Source of the DNA: Poriferisodalis sp965221195
Lineage (GTDB): Bacteria > Actinomycetota > Acidimicrobiia > Acidimicrobiales > Poriferisodalaceae
Direction of reading: 5' to 3'
Length of the DNA stretch: 64,000 nucleotides
NCBI GenBank assembly: GCA_965221195.1
Contig: OZ244864.1
Coordinates: forward strand, 434,001-498,000
This document shows positions 50,747 through 60,016 of this stretch, in pieces (position 1 is the first letter of the stretch; every line of letters starts with the position of its first letter). The notes beneath the pieces are model-generated. The model was given only the letters and a program-made list of their open reading frames with translations, was not told where the DNA came from and searched no databases. Position numbers and translations under genes: made by a program.

Positions 50747-51646
50747 GTGCCTACCAACGCCTGGGGCCCGACCTGGCCGATCCGTCGCAACTACCGCCAT
50801 GCACAGTGGGACCCCGGGCGGGGACCGCGCTGGGAGTGGGGCACCCGCACGTTCGTGATGGGCATCGTCAACGCCACCGACGATTCGTTCTCAGGAGACG
50901 GCGTAGCCGACCGGCTCGACGACGCAGCGGCACTGACGCGGGAACTCACGCAAGCCGGGGTGGACATCATCGACGTGGGCGGCGCGTCCAGCCGGCCCGG
51001 AGCCGAACCCACACCAGTGGACGTGGAACGCCGCCGAGTTGTGCAGGTCATCGGCGCTGTGCGAGCCGAGCTGGACCGGACTGGGGCTGACCTTCCGATC
51101 TCGGTTGACACCACTTGGGCCGAAGTAGCGGCTGCGGCCCTAGATGCCGGGGCGTCGGTCATCAACGACATCACTGGGTTTCGCCTCGATCCAGATATGG
51201 CACCGCTGGCGGCCGAGCGCGGCACAGCTGCGGTCGTGATGCACAACCAACGCGACCGACCCCACACCGACCTCGTAGCAGACGTAACCGCCGGACTAGA
51301 AGCGAGCCTTCAGATCTGCGCCGACACCGGTGTAAGCACAGACCGGATCATCGTCGATCCGGGTTTCGGCTTCGGCTTCGGCGTGTCGCAGAACCTAGAA
51401 ATGATGCGCCGCCTGCCGGAACTGTGGACACTCAAATTGCCGGTGCTCATCGGCACGTCACGCAAATCCACCATCGGTGCCATCACCGACACCGAGCCCG
51501 GCAATCGCCTCTTCGGAACGGCATCCACCATCGTGGCTGCTGTTTGTGCGGGAATCGATGTCGTGCGAGTACACGACGCAGCGGAGATGATGCAAGCAGT
51601 TCGCATGACCGATGCCATAGTCCGGGAGCGTCGCACGGGCGACTGA
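50747..51646 (+). CDS. folP: Dihydropteroate synthase
   Basis: This 299-aa protein condenses dihydropterin pyrophosphate with p-aminobenzoate. Motifs are VMGIVNATDDSFS (normally GILNVTPDSFSDGG), DIIDVGGASSRPGA, VINDITGF, DPGFGFG and the C-terminal GTSRKS. The loop has N-A-T-D where most members have N-V-T-P, and lacks the usual D-G-G after the Ser. It may be a FolP2-like paralogue, so enzymatic activity should be judged with care. The GTG start at 50747 directly follows the prenyl synthase stop. Confidence 0.85.
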   Translation: MPTNAWGPTWPIRRNYRHAQWDPGRGPRWEWGTRTFVMGIVNATDDSFSGDGVADRLDDAAALTRELTQAGVDIIDVGGASSRPGAEPTPVDVERRRVVQVIGAVRAELDRTGADLPISVDTTWAEVAAAALDAGASVINDITGFRLDPDMAPLAAERGTAAVVMHNQRDRPHTDLVADVTAGLEASLQICADTGVSTDRIIVDPGFGFGFGVSQNLEMMRRLPELWTLKLPVLIGTSRKSTIGAITDTEPGNRLFGTASTIVAAVCAGIDVVRVHDAAEMMQAVRMTDAIVRERRTGD

Positions 51647-51650
51647 ACCT

Positions 51651-51731
51651 GACGAGTCCGATGCCTGACGAGTCCGGCGGCGAGTCCGATGCCTGACGAG
51701 TCCGATGCCTGGCGAGTCCGGCGGCGAGTCC
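51651..51731. repeat. GACGAGTCCGATGCCT-type direct repeats
   Basis: At least five imperfect copies of GCGAGTCC/ACGAGTCC alternating with GATGCCT or GGCG lie between folP and the hotdog protein gene. Possible open reading through them gives low-complexity peptide and is not counted as coding. Confidence 0.75.
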
Positions 51732-51793
51732 AACGTTCGCGTCCGCGGTGCAAGCTGCGAAGGCTCAGCCCGTCGCAGCTAGTGTCACCCGCC

Positions 51794-52522
51794 GTGAGGT
51801 CACAAGACTCCTCGGACGGACCGGGCACCACCGGCACCGGCGGCGGCACCGGCAGCACAAACAGCGCTGAGCACGACTGGAGCGCAGTAGAGCGGGCTGC
51901 TGCCGCAATGCGGCGACTGAACCGGGCACTGGCGAACCGGCGCATAGACGACCATGTGCTCGATGAGATCACCGCAACGATCGAGACCGCAGCCCGACAG
52001 CTGGAACAAGGCACGCTGCGGGCGAAGCTCGACGACATACTCTCGCGTCCGTACCTGCGGGAGATCTATGAGAACCAGTACTTCCCGCTGCCGCTGGCAG
52101 TTGGCGACGAGATTGAGTTCGACCCGTTCTCGGTCGGCGGCGGACATCTCCACCCGGCATCGGTAAACATCAAGTACTTCAAGGAGTCGGACAGCGCCGT
52201 GCGGGGGGAAGTCGTCGTTGACCCCATGTTCGCAGGGCCTCCCGAACGTGTCCACGGCGGCGTGGTGGCATTGCTCATTGACGACCTGATGGGTGCGCTT
52301 AACCGCATGAGGGGCCGACAGGCCTACACCGGACGGCTGAGCGTCCATTATCACGCAGCGACACCGGTGGGCGAGCCGCTGGTGCTGCGAGCATGGATCG
52401 ACACCGCGTCGGGGCGAAAGGTCCGCCAACGTGCGGAAGTACACGCACCCAACGGCCTGTGCGTCAAAGCCGAGGGGTTGTTCATCCGGCCAGCCGACGC
52501 GCCCTCCGCACCGCACGACTGA
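51794..52522 (+). CDS. Hotdog-fold thioesterase-like protein (PaaI type)
   Basis: The product (242 aa from the GTG at 51794) has an N-terminal helical region (about residues 30-90) and a C-terminal hotdog domain with PPERVHGGVVALLIDDLMGAL, the helix-end His-Gly-Gly signature of PaaI-type acyl-CoA thioesterases, then LSVHYHAATPVGEPLVLRAWI. The Asp in LIDDLMG is in the usual catalytic place. The frame is open to 51689 across the repeat array, but that part is Arg-rich and not family-like. The acyl substrate is unknown. Confidence 0.75.
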   Translation: MRSQDSSDGPGTTGTGGGTGSTNSAEHDWSAVERAAAAMRRLNRALANRRIDDHVLDEITATIETAARQLEQGTLRAKLDDILSRPYLREIYENQYFPLPLAVGDEIEFDPFSVGGGHLHPASVNIKYFKESDSAVRGEVVVDPMFAGPPERVHGGVVALLIDDLMGALNRMRGRQAYTGRLSVHYHAATPVGEPLVLRAWIDTASGRKVRQRAEVHAPNGLCVKAEGLFIRPADAPSAPHD

Positions 52523-52616
52523 GCCGACGCTGGCACCAAAGGACTGGCACCCAAAGAGAGGCCAAGCACCCAGCCCAGTTCTAGGTGCCCAGCCCTAGCA
52601 GGCCAGCCCAAGCTGC

Positions 52617-54122
52617 TCAACTCTGTTGGGGACGCAGCGTCGGAAACAGGACGACCTCGCGGATCGCCTCAACACCGGCGAGCAGCATGGCCAGACGGTC
52701 CATACCGATGCCGAGTCCGCCAGTGGGTGGCAGGCCGAACTCCAGCGCGCGCAGATAGTCCTCATCAATGGACATGGCTTCGTCGTCGCCTTCGGCTCGG
52801 GCGGCGGCTTGAGCCTCAAAGCGCTGCCGCTGCTCATCGGGGTCGGTCAGCTCACTAAAAGCGTTAGCCAGTTCCCGGCCCGCTACAACGGCTTCGAACC
52901 GCTCCGCCAGCAACGGGTCCCGACGATGACGGCGAGCCAGCGGAGAGATCTCTGCGGGGTGCTCGGTGACGAAGATTGGTCCTGTGAGTTTGGGTTCGGC
53001 CAGCTTCTCGTACAGCTCGCTGAGCAGCTTGGCCGAACTCGCACGCGAACTGTCAGGCACCGCCACGCCGCGTGCCTCTGCCAACGCCGCTAGCTCGTCG
53101 GGTGGCGTATGCACACTGACCGAACAGCCCACCGCTTCGCTAGCCAGCTCAGCCATCGTGGCCTGTCGCCACGGACACGTAACGTCAATCTGCTGGCCTG
53201 TGGCATGCACCACAGCGGAACCGGTGAGAGTGATCGCCAAGTGCTCCACCAGCGACGAAGTGAGTTCCATCATGTCGCTGTAGTCGGCATAGGCCGCGTA
53301 CAGCTCAAGCATCGTGAACTCGGGGTTGTGGCGGGTGGAGAGGCCTTCGTTGCGGAAAACCCGGCCTAGCTCAAACACCCGATTCAGCCCGCCCACGATG
53401 AGACGCTTGAGATACAGCTCAGGTGCGACCCGCAAATACAGGTCGGTGTCGAGGGCGTTGTGATGGGTCGTGAACGGTTTGGCCAGCGCCCCGCCCGCAA
53501 TGGGATGAAACATCGGCGTCTCAACTTCGACGTAGCCCCGGTCTTGGAGGAAACGGCGAGTCTCGGTCATCATCTGGCTGCGCAAAGCGAATGTGTGCCG
53601 CGCAGTCGGCGTCACCCACAAATCCACATAACGCTGACGAAAGCGAGTGTCGGGGTCGGTGATGCCGTGCCACTTGTCGGGGAATGGCCGACGGGCGCGG
53701 GCCAGCACATCCCACTGTTCGACCCGGATGCTCAGTTCGCCCCGGCGGGTGGTCATCACAATCCCGCTCACACCGATCCAGTCTCCGAGGCTCAAGGCGC
53801 AGAACGCGGCGTGGTCTGCAGTGACCGCGGCGGGGGCAAAAAGCTGAATACGCCCGGTGCCATCGTCGAGCGTGCCGAAGGCCAGCTTGCCTTGAACGCG
53901 TCGCAGCATCAGACGGCCAGCGACCGTCACGCGGGTCTCAGTCTCAGTGCCGGGCGCCAAACCTGACCACTGCTCATGCAGCTGCGCTGCGACGGCATCG
54001 GGCTCGTATCGATACGGCGGCTCAGTGCCGTCAAAATGCTGCCGAAGCGCCGCGGCATCGACGGCATCGACGGCATCACCAGCATTGCCGCTGAGCCCAC
54101 CGGGTGGCGTGGACGTACTCAT
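52617..54122 (-). CDS. lysS: Lysyl-tRNA synthetase (class II)
   Basis: This 501-aa enzyme has an OB-fold anticodon-binding domain (about 60-145), and class II motifs: motif 2 VFRNEGLSTRHNPEF and motif 3 GLGIGMDRLAMLL. The catalytic core also has EVETPMFHPIAGGALAKPF. The N-terminal 30 residues are low complexity. The gene is last in a minus-strand group with folK, folB and others. Confidence 0.96.
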   Translation of the reverse strand: MSTSTPPGGLSGNAGDAVDAVDAAALRQHFDGTEPPYRYEPDAVAAQLHEQWSGLAPGTETETRVTVAGRLMLRRVQGKLAFGTLDDGTGRIQLFAPAAVTADHAAFCALSLGDWIGVSGIVMTTRRGELSIRVEQWDVLARARRPFPDKWHGITDPDTRFRQRYVDLWVTPTARHTFALRSQMMTETRRFLQDRGYVEVETPMFHPIAGGALAKPFTTHHNALDTDLYLRVAPELYLKRLIVGGLNRVFELGRVFRNEGLSTRHNPEFTMLELYAAYADYSDMMELTSSLVEHLAITLTGSAVVHATGQQIDVTCPWRQATMAELASEAVGCSVSVHTPPDELAALAEARGVAVPDSSRASSAKLLSELYEKLAEPKLTGPIFVTEHPAEISPLARRHRRDPLLAERFEAVVAGRELANAFSELTDPDEQRQRFEAQAAARAEGDDEAMSIDEDYLRALEFGLPPTGGLGIGMDRLAMLLAGVEAIREVVLFPTLRPQQS

Positions 54123-54129
54123 CGCAAGC

Positions 54130-54693
54130 TCACGGTACCGACGGAGACTCGACCACTTCGCAATTCGGCTCAGCCTCTGAGTTGAGCAGTTGGCTGTCGA
54201 GCAGTTGGCTGTTGAGCAGTTGACTGAAGTCCGCGATGCGCTCGCAGTCTTGATCGGCGACTGCCGCTAGATCTTCGGTGGAGACAAGTTCGGGGGCCAG
54301 CTCCGACAGCGGATCAAGCACGAATCGGCGCTCGCGCATCCGCGGATGCGGTATCAACAGTTCAGGATCGCCCAGCACCGCGCAGCCATAGAGCAGCACA
54401 TCCACGTCCAGCGTGCGCGGCCCCCAGCGTTCCCGGCGCACCCGGCGCGCCGCTGTCTCAAGCGCTTGACAGCGGGCCAGCAGCTCATAGGGCCCCTCCA
54501 ACACAGATAGCTCGGCCACGAGGTTCAAAAACGACGGCTGTTGGGGCCCGATGGGAGCGCTCAGGTAAACACCCGAACAGGCCACCAGCAAATCCGCCTC
54601 ATCGAGCGCAGTGATCGCAGCAGCCAGTTGCGCCGCCGGGTTACCGAGGTTCGCTCCCATCCCTACGAACGCTCTCGTTGCAGTTCGGCTCAC
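54130..54693 (-). CDS. folK: 2-Amino-4-hydroxy-6-hydroxymethyldihydropteridine diphosphokinase
   Basis: This protein (187 aa from the GTG at 54693, 4 bp after the folB stop) shows the HPPK motifs FVGMGANLGNP, FLNLVAELSV, ERWGPRTLDVDVLLYG and IPHPRMRERRFVLDPL. It transfers pyrophosphate to hydroxymethyldihydropterin. The C-terminus carries a small repeat (QLLNSQLLDSQLLNS) caused by a 15-bp tandem repeat around 54181-54226, not needed for the fold. Confidence 0.92.
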   Translation of the reverse strand: MSRTATRAFVGMGANLGNPAAQLAAAITALDEADLLVACSGVYLSAPIGPQQPSFLNLVAELSVLEGPYELLARCQALETAARRVRRERWGPRTLDVDVLLYGCAVLGDPELLIPHPRMRERRFVLDPLSELAPELVSTEDLAAVADQDCERIADFSQLLNSQLLDSQLLNSEAEPNCEVVESPSVP

Positions 54694-54697
54694 CGGT

Positions 54698-55135
54698 TCA
54701 GTCCGCGAAGCGAGTGATGCGCACCGCACTGGTGCCCAGATCGGCTGGGACCGGCGGGCGCAGCTTGGTCACAACAACCGTCACAGCGGCAACAAGATCC
54801 AACCCACACAGGTCTTGCGCAATCAGCTCAGCCAAACGCTCCAGCAGCCGTGGCTGCGCGGTGGCGCACAAAGCTTCGACGCGTTCGCAAACCTCGCCGT
54901 AATCGACGGTGTCGGCCACATCGTCGGATGTGGCTGCTGTGCCCCAGTTCACATAGAGATCGAGATCGACGCTGATGGGTTGCGCGACGGCCCGCTCATG
55001 GGGAATCACCCCGATGATGCACACGACCCGCAGGTCGCGCAGTTCAATGCGATCGGGCGCGCCGCAAGGCAGTTCTGCGGCAACGCGAGACCCATCACGT
55101 CCAAAGCCAGCGTGCGCGTTCGACACCGAGTTCAA
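54698..55135 (-). CDS. folB: Dihydroneopterin aldolase
   Basis: This protein (145 aa) matches FolB: IELRDLRVVCIIGVIPHERAVAQPISVDLDL, DVADTVDYGEVCERV with the conserved Tyr, LLERLAELIAQDL and a C-terminal VTVVVTKLRPP with the catalytic Lys. The TTG start at 55135 overlaps the stop of the preceding gene (TTGA); a GTG three codons on is also possible. It forms a folate unit with folK. Confidence 0.88.
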   Translation of the reverse strand: MNSVSNAHAGFGRDGSRVAAELPCGAPDRIELRDLRVVCIIGVIPHERAVAQPISVDLDLYVNWGTAATSDDVADTVDYGEVCERVEALCATAQPRLLERLAELIAQDLCGLDLVAAVTVVVTKLRPPVPADLGTSAVRITRFAD

Positions 55136-55650
55136 GCTGTCTTTCCGCCGGCGGCAAGAATGCCGAGCGCAACATCAACAATACGGCGGCCCTCCGGCCC
55201 GACCCGCTGGCCAAATATCCGCTCAGTGATGGCTGTGGCCTGCGGGCCTGTCGACAACTTTCCCGACAACAACAGATAGGAAGCCACAAACCCGCAGATG
55301 TCCTCGCCAACCCGTTCTTTGTGCAAAATCACCCGGCGGCGCTCGCCGGCCAGCCGTTCGAGATCTTTGTGAGCCTTCTGCAGGTAGTCACCCAAGTCGT
55401 CGAACGCAGGCCAAGGCCAGTGCAGATGCGACAAACCCAGTTCTTCATAGTTGTGCAGGTTGTGCGGCGCCGTAATCAGCGACACGACGATGTCGAACTC
55501 GTTGCGGCGCAGCCAGATGATCTCCTCCTGCCGTCGGACGCGTCGATGACTGGCGCCATAACCGCCCGGACGTTCGCATACCGCAAGACGCTCGGCGACG
55601 ACCCAACTGAGGTTGCGAGGTCTGATGCCTTCCGCCCACTTGCCCTTCAT
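55132..55650 (-). CDS. Degenerate protein tyrosine phosphatase-fold protein in the folate group
   Basis: This 172-aa protein follows the dual-specificity phosphatase outline: FDIVVSLITAPHNLHNYEELGLSHLHWPWPAFDDLGDYL, then VILHKERVGEDICGFVASYLLLSG. The P-loop H-C-x5-R is not preserved: Cys is replaced by Lys, one residue is inserted and the Arg is absent, so phosphatase activity is unlikely. Its stop overlaps folB. It may bind phosphate ligands or a protein instead. No named family is certain. Confidence 0.6.
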   Translation of the reverse strand: MKGKWAEGIRPRNLSWVVAERLAVCERPGGYGASHRRVRRQEEIIWLRRNEFDIVVSLITAPHNLHNYEELGLSHLHWPWPAFDDLGDYLQKAHKDLERLAGERRRVILHKERVGEDICGFVASYLLLSGKLSTGPQATAITERIFGQRVGPEGRRIVDVALGILAAGGKTA

Positions 55651-55657
55651 TGCCCGC

Positions 55658-56299
55658 TCACTGCCTGTCTATTGCCTGCCCGTTGCCCGCAGCATCGCCG
55701 ACAGAAGAATCGTACGCGCGGATCTCGGCCAGATTGCGGTATTTTTGGCCTAAATCAAGCCCATATCCGATCACCCACACCGGCGGCAGACGGAACCCTA
55801 TGTAGTCAACAAGGCCGTCCAGACTGCCGTTGCTCGCACGAGTCAGCAGCGAGCACACCGCCAGCGATGCCGGGCCACGGGCCAGCAGACTGCGACGCAA
55901 ATACGAAAGTGTCAGCCCGCTCTCGACGATGTCTTCCACCAAAATCACATGGCGCCCAGCGATGTCAACATCAAGATCTTTCAAAATCCGCACCACCCCG
56001 CTTGAGCGAGTGCTGCTGCCATACGATGAAACGGCTATGAAGTCCAGCTCGATGGGCAAATCGATAGCCCGGCTGAGGTCGGAAACGAACACCACAGCAC
56101 CTTTAAGCACTGCCACCAGCAACGGTGCGCGGCCGGCATAGTCGGCGGTGATTTGTGCGCCGAGTTCAGCAACCCGTTCGGCAATCTCGGGACCCGAGAC
56201 GAGCACTTCGCCGACGTTGGGATCATCGGCCAGCATCAAACTGAGATTGCTGAGGGCATCTGATGGAACCGATGGCGTTGAATCCGATACCCCTACCAC
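55658..56299 (-). CDS. hpt: Hypoxanthine phosphoribosyltransferase
   Basis: This 213-aa protein has the PRPP-binding loop VILVEDIVESGLTLSYL, the loop-1 segment VAVLKGAVVFVSDL, DFIAVSSYGSS (flexible loop), and the base-binding GYGLDLGQKYRNL. It salvages hypoxanthine and guanine. It follows tilS by 11 bp, as is common in actinobacteria; the first 20 residues are poorly conserved and the start could be internal. Confidence 0.93.
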   Translation of the reverse strand: MVGVSDSTPSVPSDALSNLSLMLADDPNVGEVLVSGPEIAERVAELGAQITADYAGRAPLLVAVLKGAVVFVSDLSRAIDLPIELDFIAVSSYGSSTRSSGVVRILKDLDVDIAGRHVILVEDIVESGLTLSYLRRSLLARGPASLAVCSLLTRASNGSLDGLVDYIGFRLPPVWVIGYGLDLGQKYRNLAEIRAYDSSVGDAAGNGQAIDRQ

Positions 56300-56310
56300 G
56301 TAGGCCGAAC

Positions 56311-57210
56311 CTAGCCGACGCGTCCGCCTTCGAGCCGGAGCCGGTCGGCTGAGCGCACCACGCGGCGACCGCCGCCCACCTCAGCAGCCCGACAGACATG
56401 GCGCGCTACCTCAAGTACTCGCTCTACCGTGGCGGCATCGGGCGGATGAGAAGTACGTAGCCACGCACGCACAGCCCGCCGCGCCAGCGCTAGCGGTGCC
56501 GCTCGCAGTTCGGCGGCATCAGCTGGATCGATGTTGGTGGCGAGGTCGTTGAGCAGGTCGGCATCGGCGGAGGCGATCTCGGCTGCGCGCGCCAGCAACG
56601 GCACCACATCGCGCCCGGCGATGTCGCACAGCAACGGCATCGCCTCGTGGCGCACACGACTGCGCCAAAAGCGTGCGTCAGCGTTGGATGGGTCGCGCAG
56701 AGGTTCATAACCGATGAGTTCGCACACCCTTTCGGTGTCTGCCCGCCGCAGTGCCAGCAGCGGCCGACGAACAGCGCGCATGGCAGCGAGCGCGTCCAGC
56801 GAGCCGCCTCGCAGCAGATGCAGTAGCACGGTCTCGGCCTGATCGTCGGCTGTGTGGCCCAGCAGCGCGTGGGGGCCAAGGGCGGCATGGCGGGCCTCCC
56901 GAGCACGAGCTTGGAGGTTGGCACCCGGTTCAACCTGCAAGGGTACGACGCGCAGCGGCACATCAACCAGATCGCAGAGAGACCTCACATGAGCAGCCTC
57001 CGCATCGCCGGTGTCCCGCAAGCCGTGATCAACGTGGACCGCAACGACTGCTGCGCCACTGCGTTGCGCGTGCCGACAGGCGAGCACCAGCAGAGCCGCC
57101 GAGTCGGGGCCGCCGGACACCCCACAGACCAACTCGGGCTGCGTGAGATGGTCGAAGATGCACCGTTGGAGCAGCCGATCAAGTTCGGTGTCCGGTCCCG
57201 GGGGCGCCAT
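56311..57210 (-). CDS. tilS: tRNA(Ile)-lysidine synthase TilS
   Basis: This 299-aa PP-loop ATPase has VCGVSGGPDSAALL (about residue 27-40), HVDHGLR, and GHTADDQAETVLLHLLRGG; these are the TilS motifs for adenylating C34 of tRNA-Ile. The C-terminal extra domain is short, as in actinobacteria. It lies immediately upstream of hpt. Confidence 0.93.
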   Translation of the reverse strand: MAPPGPDTELDRLLQRCIFDHLTQPELVCGVSGGPDSAALLVLACRHAQRSGAAVVAVHVDHGLRDTGDAEAAHVRSLCDLVDVPLRVVPLQVEPGANLQARAREARHAALGPHALLGHTADDQAETVLLHLLRGGSLDALAAMRAVRRPLLALRRADTERVCELIGYEPLRDPSNADARFWRSRVRHEAMPLLCDIAGRDVVPLLARAAEIASADADLLNDLATNIDPADAAELRAAPLALARRAVRAWLRTSHPPDAATVERVLEVARHVCRAAEVGGGRRVVRSADRLRLEGGRVG

Positions 57211-57261
57211 GGGGTTCAGCCTCGGTTCAGCCTCTTGTCTTGAGGCGCGTCGCTGGAGAGA

Positions 57262-58410
57262 TTAGACAGCGGGAACACGCTCCAACCATGCCGCCGGGTT
57301 GCGGATCTCTGCCATAGACGGCAGATAATCGGCGCGTTCCCAGATGCGATCCACCGCTCGCGGGCCGCGCTCAGCCTCGATCTCAGCGATGAACTCCTCG
57401 CCTGCTTGGTACTGAGCCAGCTTGGCCTCAATACCGAGCAGGCGCAACAAGAGCCGGTTGACACCGCGGGCGTTGCCGCGACGGTGCGACATGACTAACG
57501 CAAAGCGCTCCGCGTCGGGAATGTGGCCGCGACCTGCCCGTGCCATGGTCACGTCGCCGTGGCCTTCGACGAGGCTCATCATGCCGCCCACTCGGGCAAT
57601 GAGGTCGCGCTGATGTTCGGTTGCGAACACCGCAGCTAGGCCGCCTTCGCCCAGCAGATCTTGGCCTTTGCGGCGACCCGCAGCGAGCTTGCGCAAGCCT
57701 TCGCGCAACCGCTCGAGATCAGGCTGCGCCTCGTCAACCAGCCCATTGACCAGCTTCAAAAAATGAGGGCGCAACCAAGCCACGCCGGTGAACTGCGATC
57801 GGTGCGTCAATTCGTGCAGCGCCAGCCACAGCCGAAACTGCGCCGGCACGAAGGCATATCGCTTCTCAGTCAACAAGATGTTCGGACCCACAAAATAGAC
57901 AGTGTCACCGGCTATTTGGCCGTCAAGGCCGTCAAGGCCGTCTGGGCTGCGAAGATCTGCAACAGCAGCACCATTCGGGGCGGTGCCATTTGGGGCAGTG
58001 CCATCGTCGGCGGCCCACAGCAGGTCGTACTGGCCCAGCACTCGCCGCGACATCCAGCCCAACACCCCTCCGAGTTCAACAGCACCCAACTTGCGCGCCA
58101 AAGCAGAACTGGCCGTCGAATCGCTCTCGGTGCCATGTGCGCTGAGCAACGGGTTCAGCAACCGACGGAAGGCGGCAAGGTTGGCATCAATCCAGCCCGC
58201 CCGGTCGATGACCTCTGCGTGAGCCTCGCCGGGTGTCTCAAGACCTGTCTCAATGGCGACTAGTTCGGCTGCAATCGGCACGAACCGAGCGAAATCGGCG
58301 CGCAGCGACTCCGCCAAATACGACTGGTGGAGCGGCTCAACGCCGGCGACCTTAACGGCGATCCGACGCGCCAAATCCCAGTCAACATGAGTATCTGCGT
58401 AGGCACTCAT
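57262..58410 (-). CDS. Zinc-dependent metalloprotease-like protein, DUF2342 (F420-associated)
   Basis: This 382-aa protein matches the actinobacterial zincin-like DUF2342 family, named in annotations as 'coenzyme F420 biosynthesis-associated'. The zinc site is ALHELTHRSQF (H-E-x-x-H). The C-terminal half is mostly helical. Target protein and cellular role are not known. A small repeat near 57923-57935 and 57972-58010 gives a low-complexity insert DGTAPNGTAPNG. It is followed by tilS on the same strand. Confidence 0.88.
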   Translation of the reverse strand: MSAYADTHVDWDLARRIAVKVAGVEPLHQSYLAESLRADFARFVPIAAELVAIETGLETPGEAHAEVIDRAGWIDANLAAFRRLLNPLLSAHGTESDSTASSALARKLGAVELGGVLGWMSRRVLGQYDLLWAADDGTAPNGTAPNGAAVADLRSPDGLDGLDGQIAGDTVYFVGPNILLTEKRYAFVPAQFRLWLALHELTHRSQFTGVAWLRPHFLKLVNGLVDEAQPDLERLREGLRKLAAGRRKGQDLLGEGGLAAVFATEHQRDLIARVGGMMSLVEGHGDVTMARAGRGHIPDAERFALVMSHRRGNARGVNRLLLRLLGIEAKLAQYQAGEEFIAEIEAERGPRAVDRIWERADYLPSMAEIRNPAAWLERVPAV

Positions 58411-58418
58411 CGGCCTGC

Positions 58419-58553
58419 TCAGCGCTTGGGATACCGAGGCGCGACCACTTTTTGCACGTACCCCGCCACCAGCCTCACAACGGTCGCCACCGTCACCACA
58501 GCAAGCGGCACCGCCAACCAGTAATGCCAGACCTGTGCACCCAGAAGCTTCAT
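58419..58553 (-). CDS. Small single-pass membrane protein (44 aa)
   Basis: A complete frame MKLLGAQVWHYWLAVPLAVV... ends in a basic tail (VAPRYPKR) and has one hydrophobic helix (about residues 11-32). It sits 8 bp before the DUF2342 gene on the same strand. Similar tiny one-helix proteins often occur beside this gene in actinobacteria, so it is likely real, though the ribosome-binding site is weak. Confidence 0.6.
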   Translation of the reverse strand: MKLLGAQVWHYWLAVPLAVVTVATVVRLVAGYVQKVVAPRYPKR

Positions 58554-58593
58554 GGCATCTGAGGCTAGAGGATGAGCGGTGAGGTTAGACCGG

Positions 58594-58947
58594 CTAGACC
58601 AGCTCGATCAATGCCATAGGGGCGTTATCACCGCGACGCGGACCCAGCTTTAAGATGCGCGTGTAGCCACCCGGTCGGCCCTCATAGCGAGGAGCAATCT
58701 CGTCGATCAGCTTCTGAGCCATCTCTTGGTCGCCGTTGAGCCTGGCGATGATCTGACGGTGACGTGCCAGACCTCCCTTACGAGCGGAAGTTATGAGCTT
58801 CTCAGCGTACGGTCGCAATGCCTTTGCTTTGGACTCAGTGGTCTCAATGGCCTCAGCGGCGAACAGCGACGCAGCCAGATTTGCCAGCATGGAACGCTGG
58901 TGGCTCGAACTTCCGCCCAGCCGCCGACCCTTCGTGGGCACAGGCAT
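58594..58947 (-). CDS. rplQ: 50S ribosomal protein L17
   Basis: This 117-aa protein has the L17 core (RRLGGSSHQRSMLANLAASLF, KAKALRPYAEKLIT, GYTRILKLGPRRGDNAPMALIEL). It is the last gene of the rpoA operon, 2 bp after rpoA. Confidence 0.97.
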   Translation of the reverse strand: MPVPTKGRRLGGSSSHQRSMLANLAASLFAAEAIETTESKAKALRPYAEKLITSARKGGLARHRQIIARLNGDQEMAQKLIDEIAPRYEGRPGGYTRILKLGPRRGDNAPMALIELV

Positions 58948-58949
58948 GC

Positions 58950-59996
58950 TCAGCTCACCGCCGTCGGCTCGGCTGGCTCAGCCGACTCAGCCGATTCGAC
59001 TTGGGCTGGTTCATCTTGGGCTGGCGACTCAGGCGCAGCCGTCGGATTCATACCCCGCAGTGCCAAGCCGCGCTCGTCAAGCTTTTCGATTACCTCATCC
59101 AGCGACTTCTGACCAAAGTTCGGCACGATCATCAGCTCGTCTGGGGACTGGTCGATGAGTTCGCCGATGGTGTTGAACTGCGCGCGCTTGAGACAGTTGC
59201 GGGCACGTTCTGACAGTCCCAAGTCTTCTATCGGAAGCTCCAAGTCGCTGATTCGGCCGTCGCTCAACGCCGAATCAGCGATATCAAGACCCAAGCGGTT
59301 TGCCGAGAGGTCAGCAATCAGGCCCATAAGCTGCGACAGCGTGTCGCCGGCAGACGCCAGCGCCTCTTGAGGACTCATGGCGCCGTCAGTCTCGATGTCG
59401 AGCACCAGCCGATCAAAATCTGTGGACTGCTCAACGCGCACCGGCTCCACCTCAACAGCGACTCGCCTCACCGGGCTGAACAGAGCGTCGATGGGGATCA
59501 CCCCGATTGCGCCGCCGATGCGGTCGCTGTCGGGGGGCGAGTACCCCCAGCCGCGCTCAACCGTTAGGTCCATCGCCAAGCGGGCTTGGGCACCGAGCGT
59601 CGCAATATGCAAATCGGGCGTCAGACATTCAACATCAACGCCCCAGTCGACATGGCCCGCAAGCACTGCACCGACACCGCGCTCATCAAGGCGCACTGCT
59701 ACGGGTTCTTCACTGTACGACCGCAGCACAACATCTTTGAGGTTCAGCACGATGTCTGTGACATCCTCAACCACGCCTTCGATTGTGGCGAATTCGTGGA
59801 GCGCATCATCGAACTGGACTTGGGTGATCGCAGCGCCGGGGATCGAAGAAAGCAGCGTGCGGCGCAACGAGTTGCCTAACGTATGCCCGAAGCCCGGCTC
59901 TAGCGGGCCGATGGCAAAACGCTGGCGATTGCCCTCCGGCTCGCCCAGAATGTCGATTGTCGGTCGATGCATGACCAAGGTGTCAGAAACGGACAC
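58950..59996 (-). CDS. rpoA: RNA polymerase alpha subunit
   Basis: This 348-aa protein has the N-terminal assembly domain (FAIGPLEPGFGHTLGNSLRRTLLSSIPGAAI) and the C-terminal alphaCTD (about 255-310; ELPIEDLGLSERARNCLKRAQFNTIGELI) that contacts UP elements and regulators. The tail is Pro/Glu/Ala-rich. It follows rpsD with a 20-bp gap. Confidence 0.97.
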   Translation of the reverse strand: MSVSDTLVMHRPTIDILGEPEGNRQRFAIGPLEPGFGHTLGNSLRRTLLSSIPGAAITQVQFDDALHEFATIEGVVEDVTDIVLNLKDVVLRSYSEEPVAVRLDERGVGAVLAGHVDWGVDVECLTPDLHIATLGAQARLAMDLTVERGWGYSPPDSDRIGGAIGVIPIDALFSPVRRVAVEVEPVRVEQSTDFDRLVLDIETDGAMSPQEALASAGDTLSQLMGLIADLSANRLGLDIADSALSDGRISDLELPIEDLGLSERARNCLKRAQFNTIGELIDQSPDELMIVPNFGQKSLDEVIEKLDERGLALRGMNPTAAPESPAQDEPAQVESAESAEPAEPTAVS

Positions 59997-60016
59997 ATTG
60001 ACCCTTTCGTGGGTGA

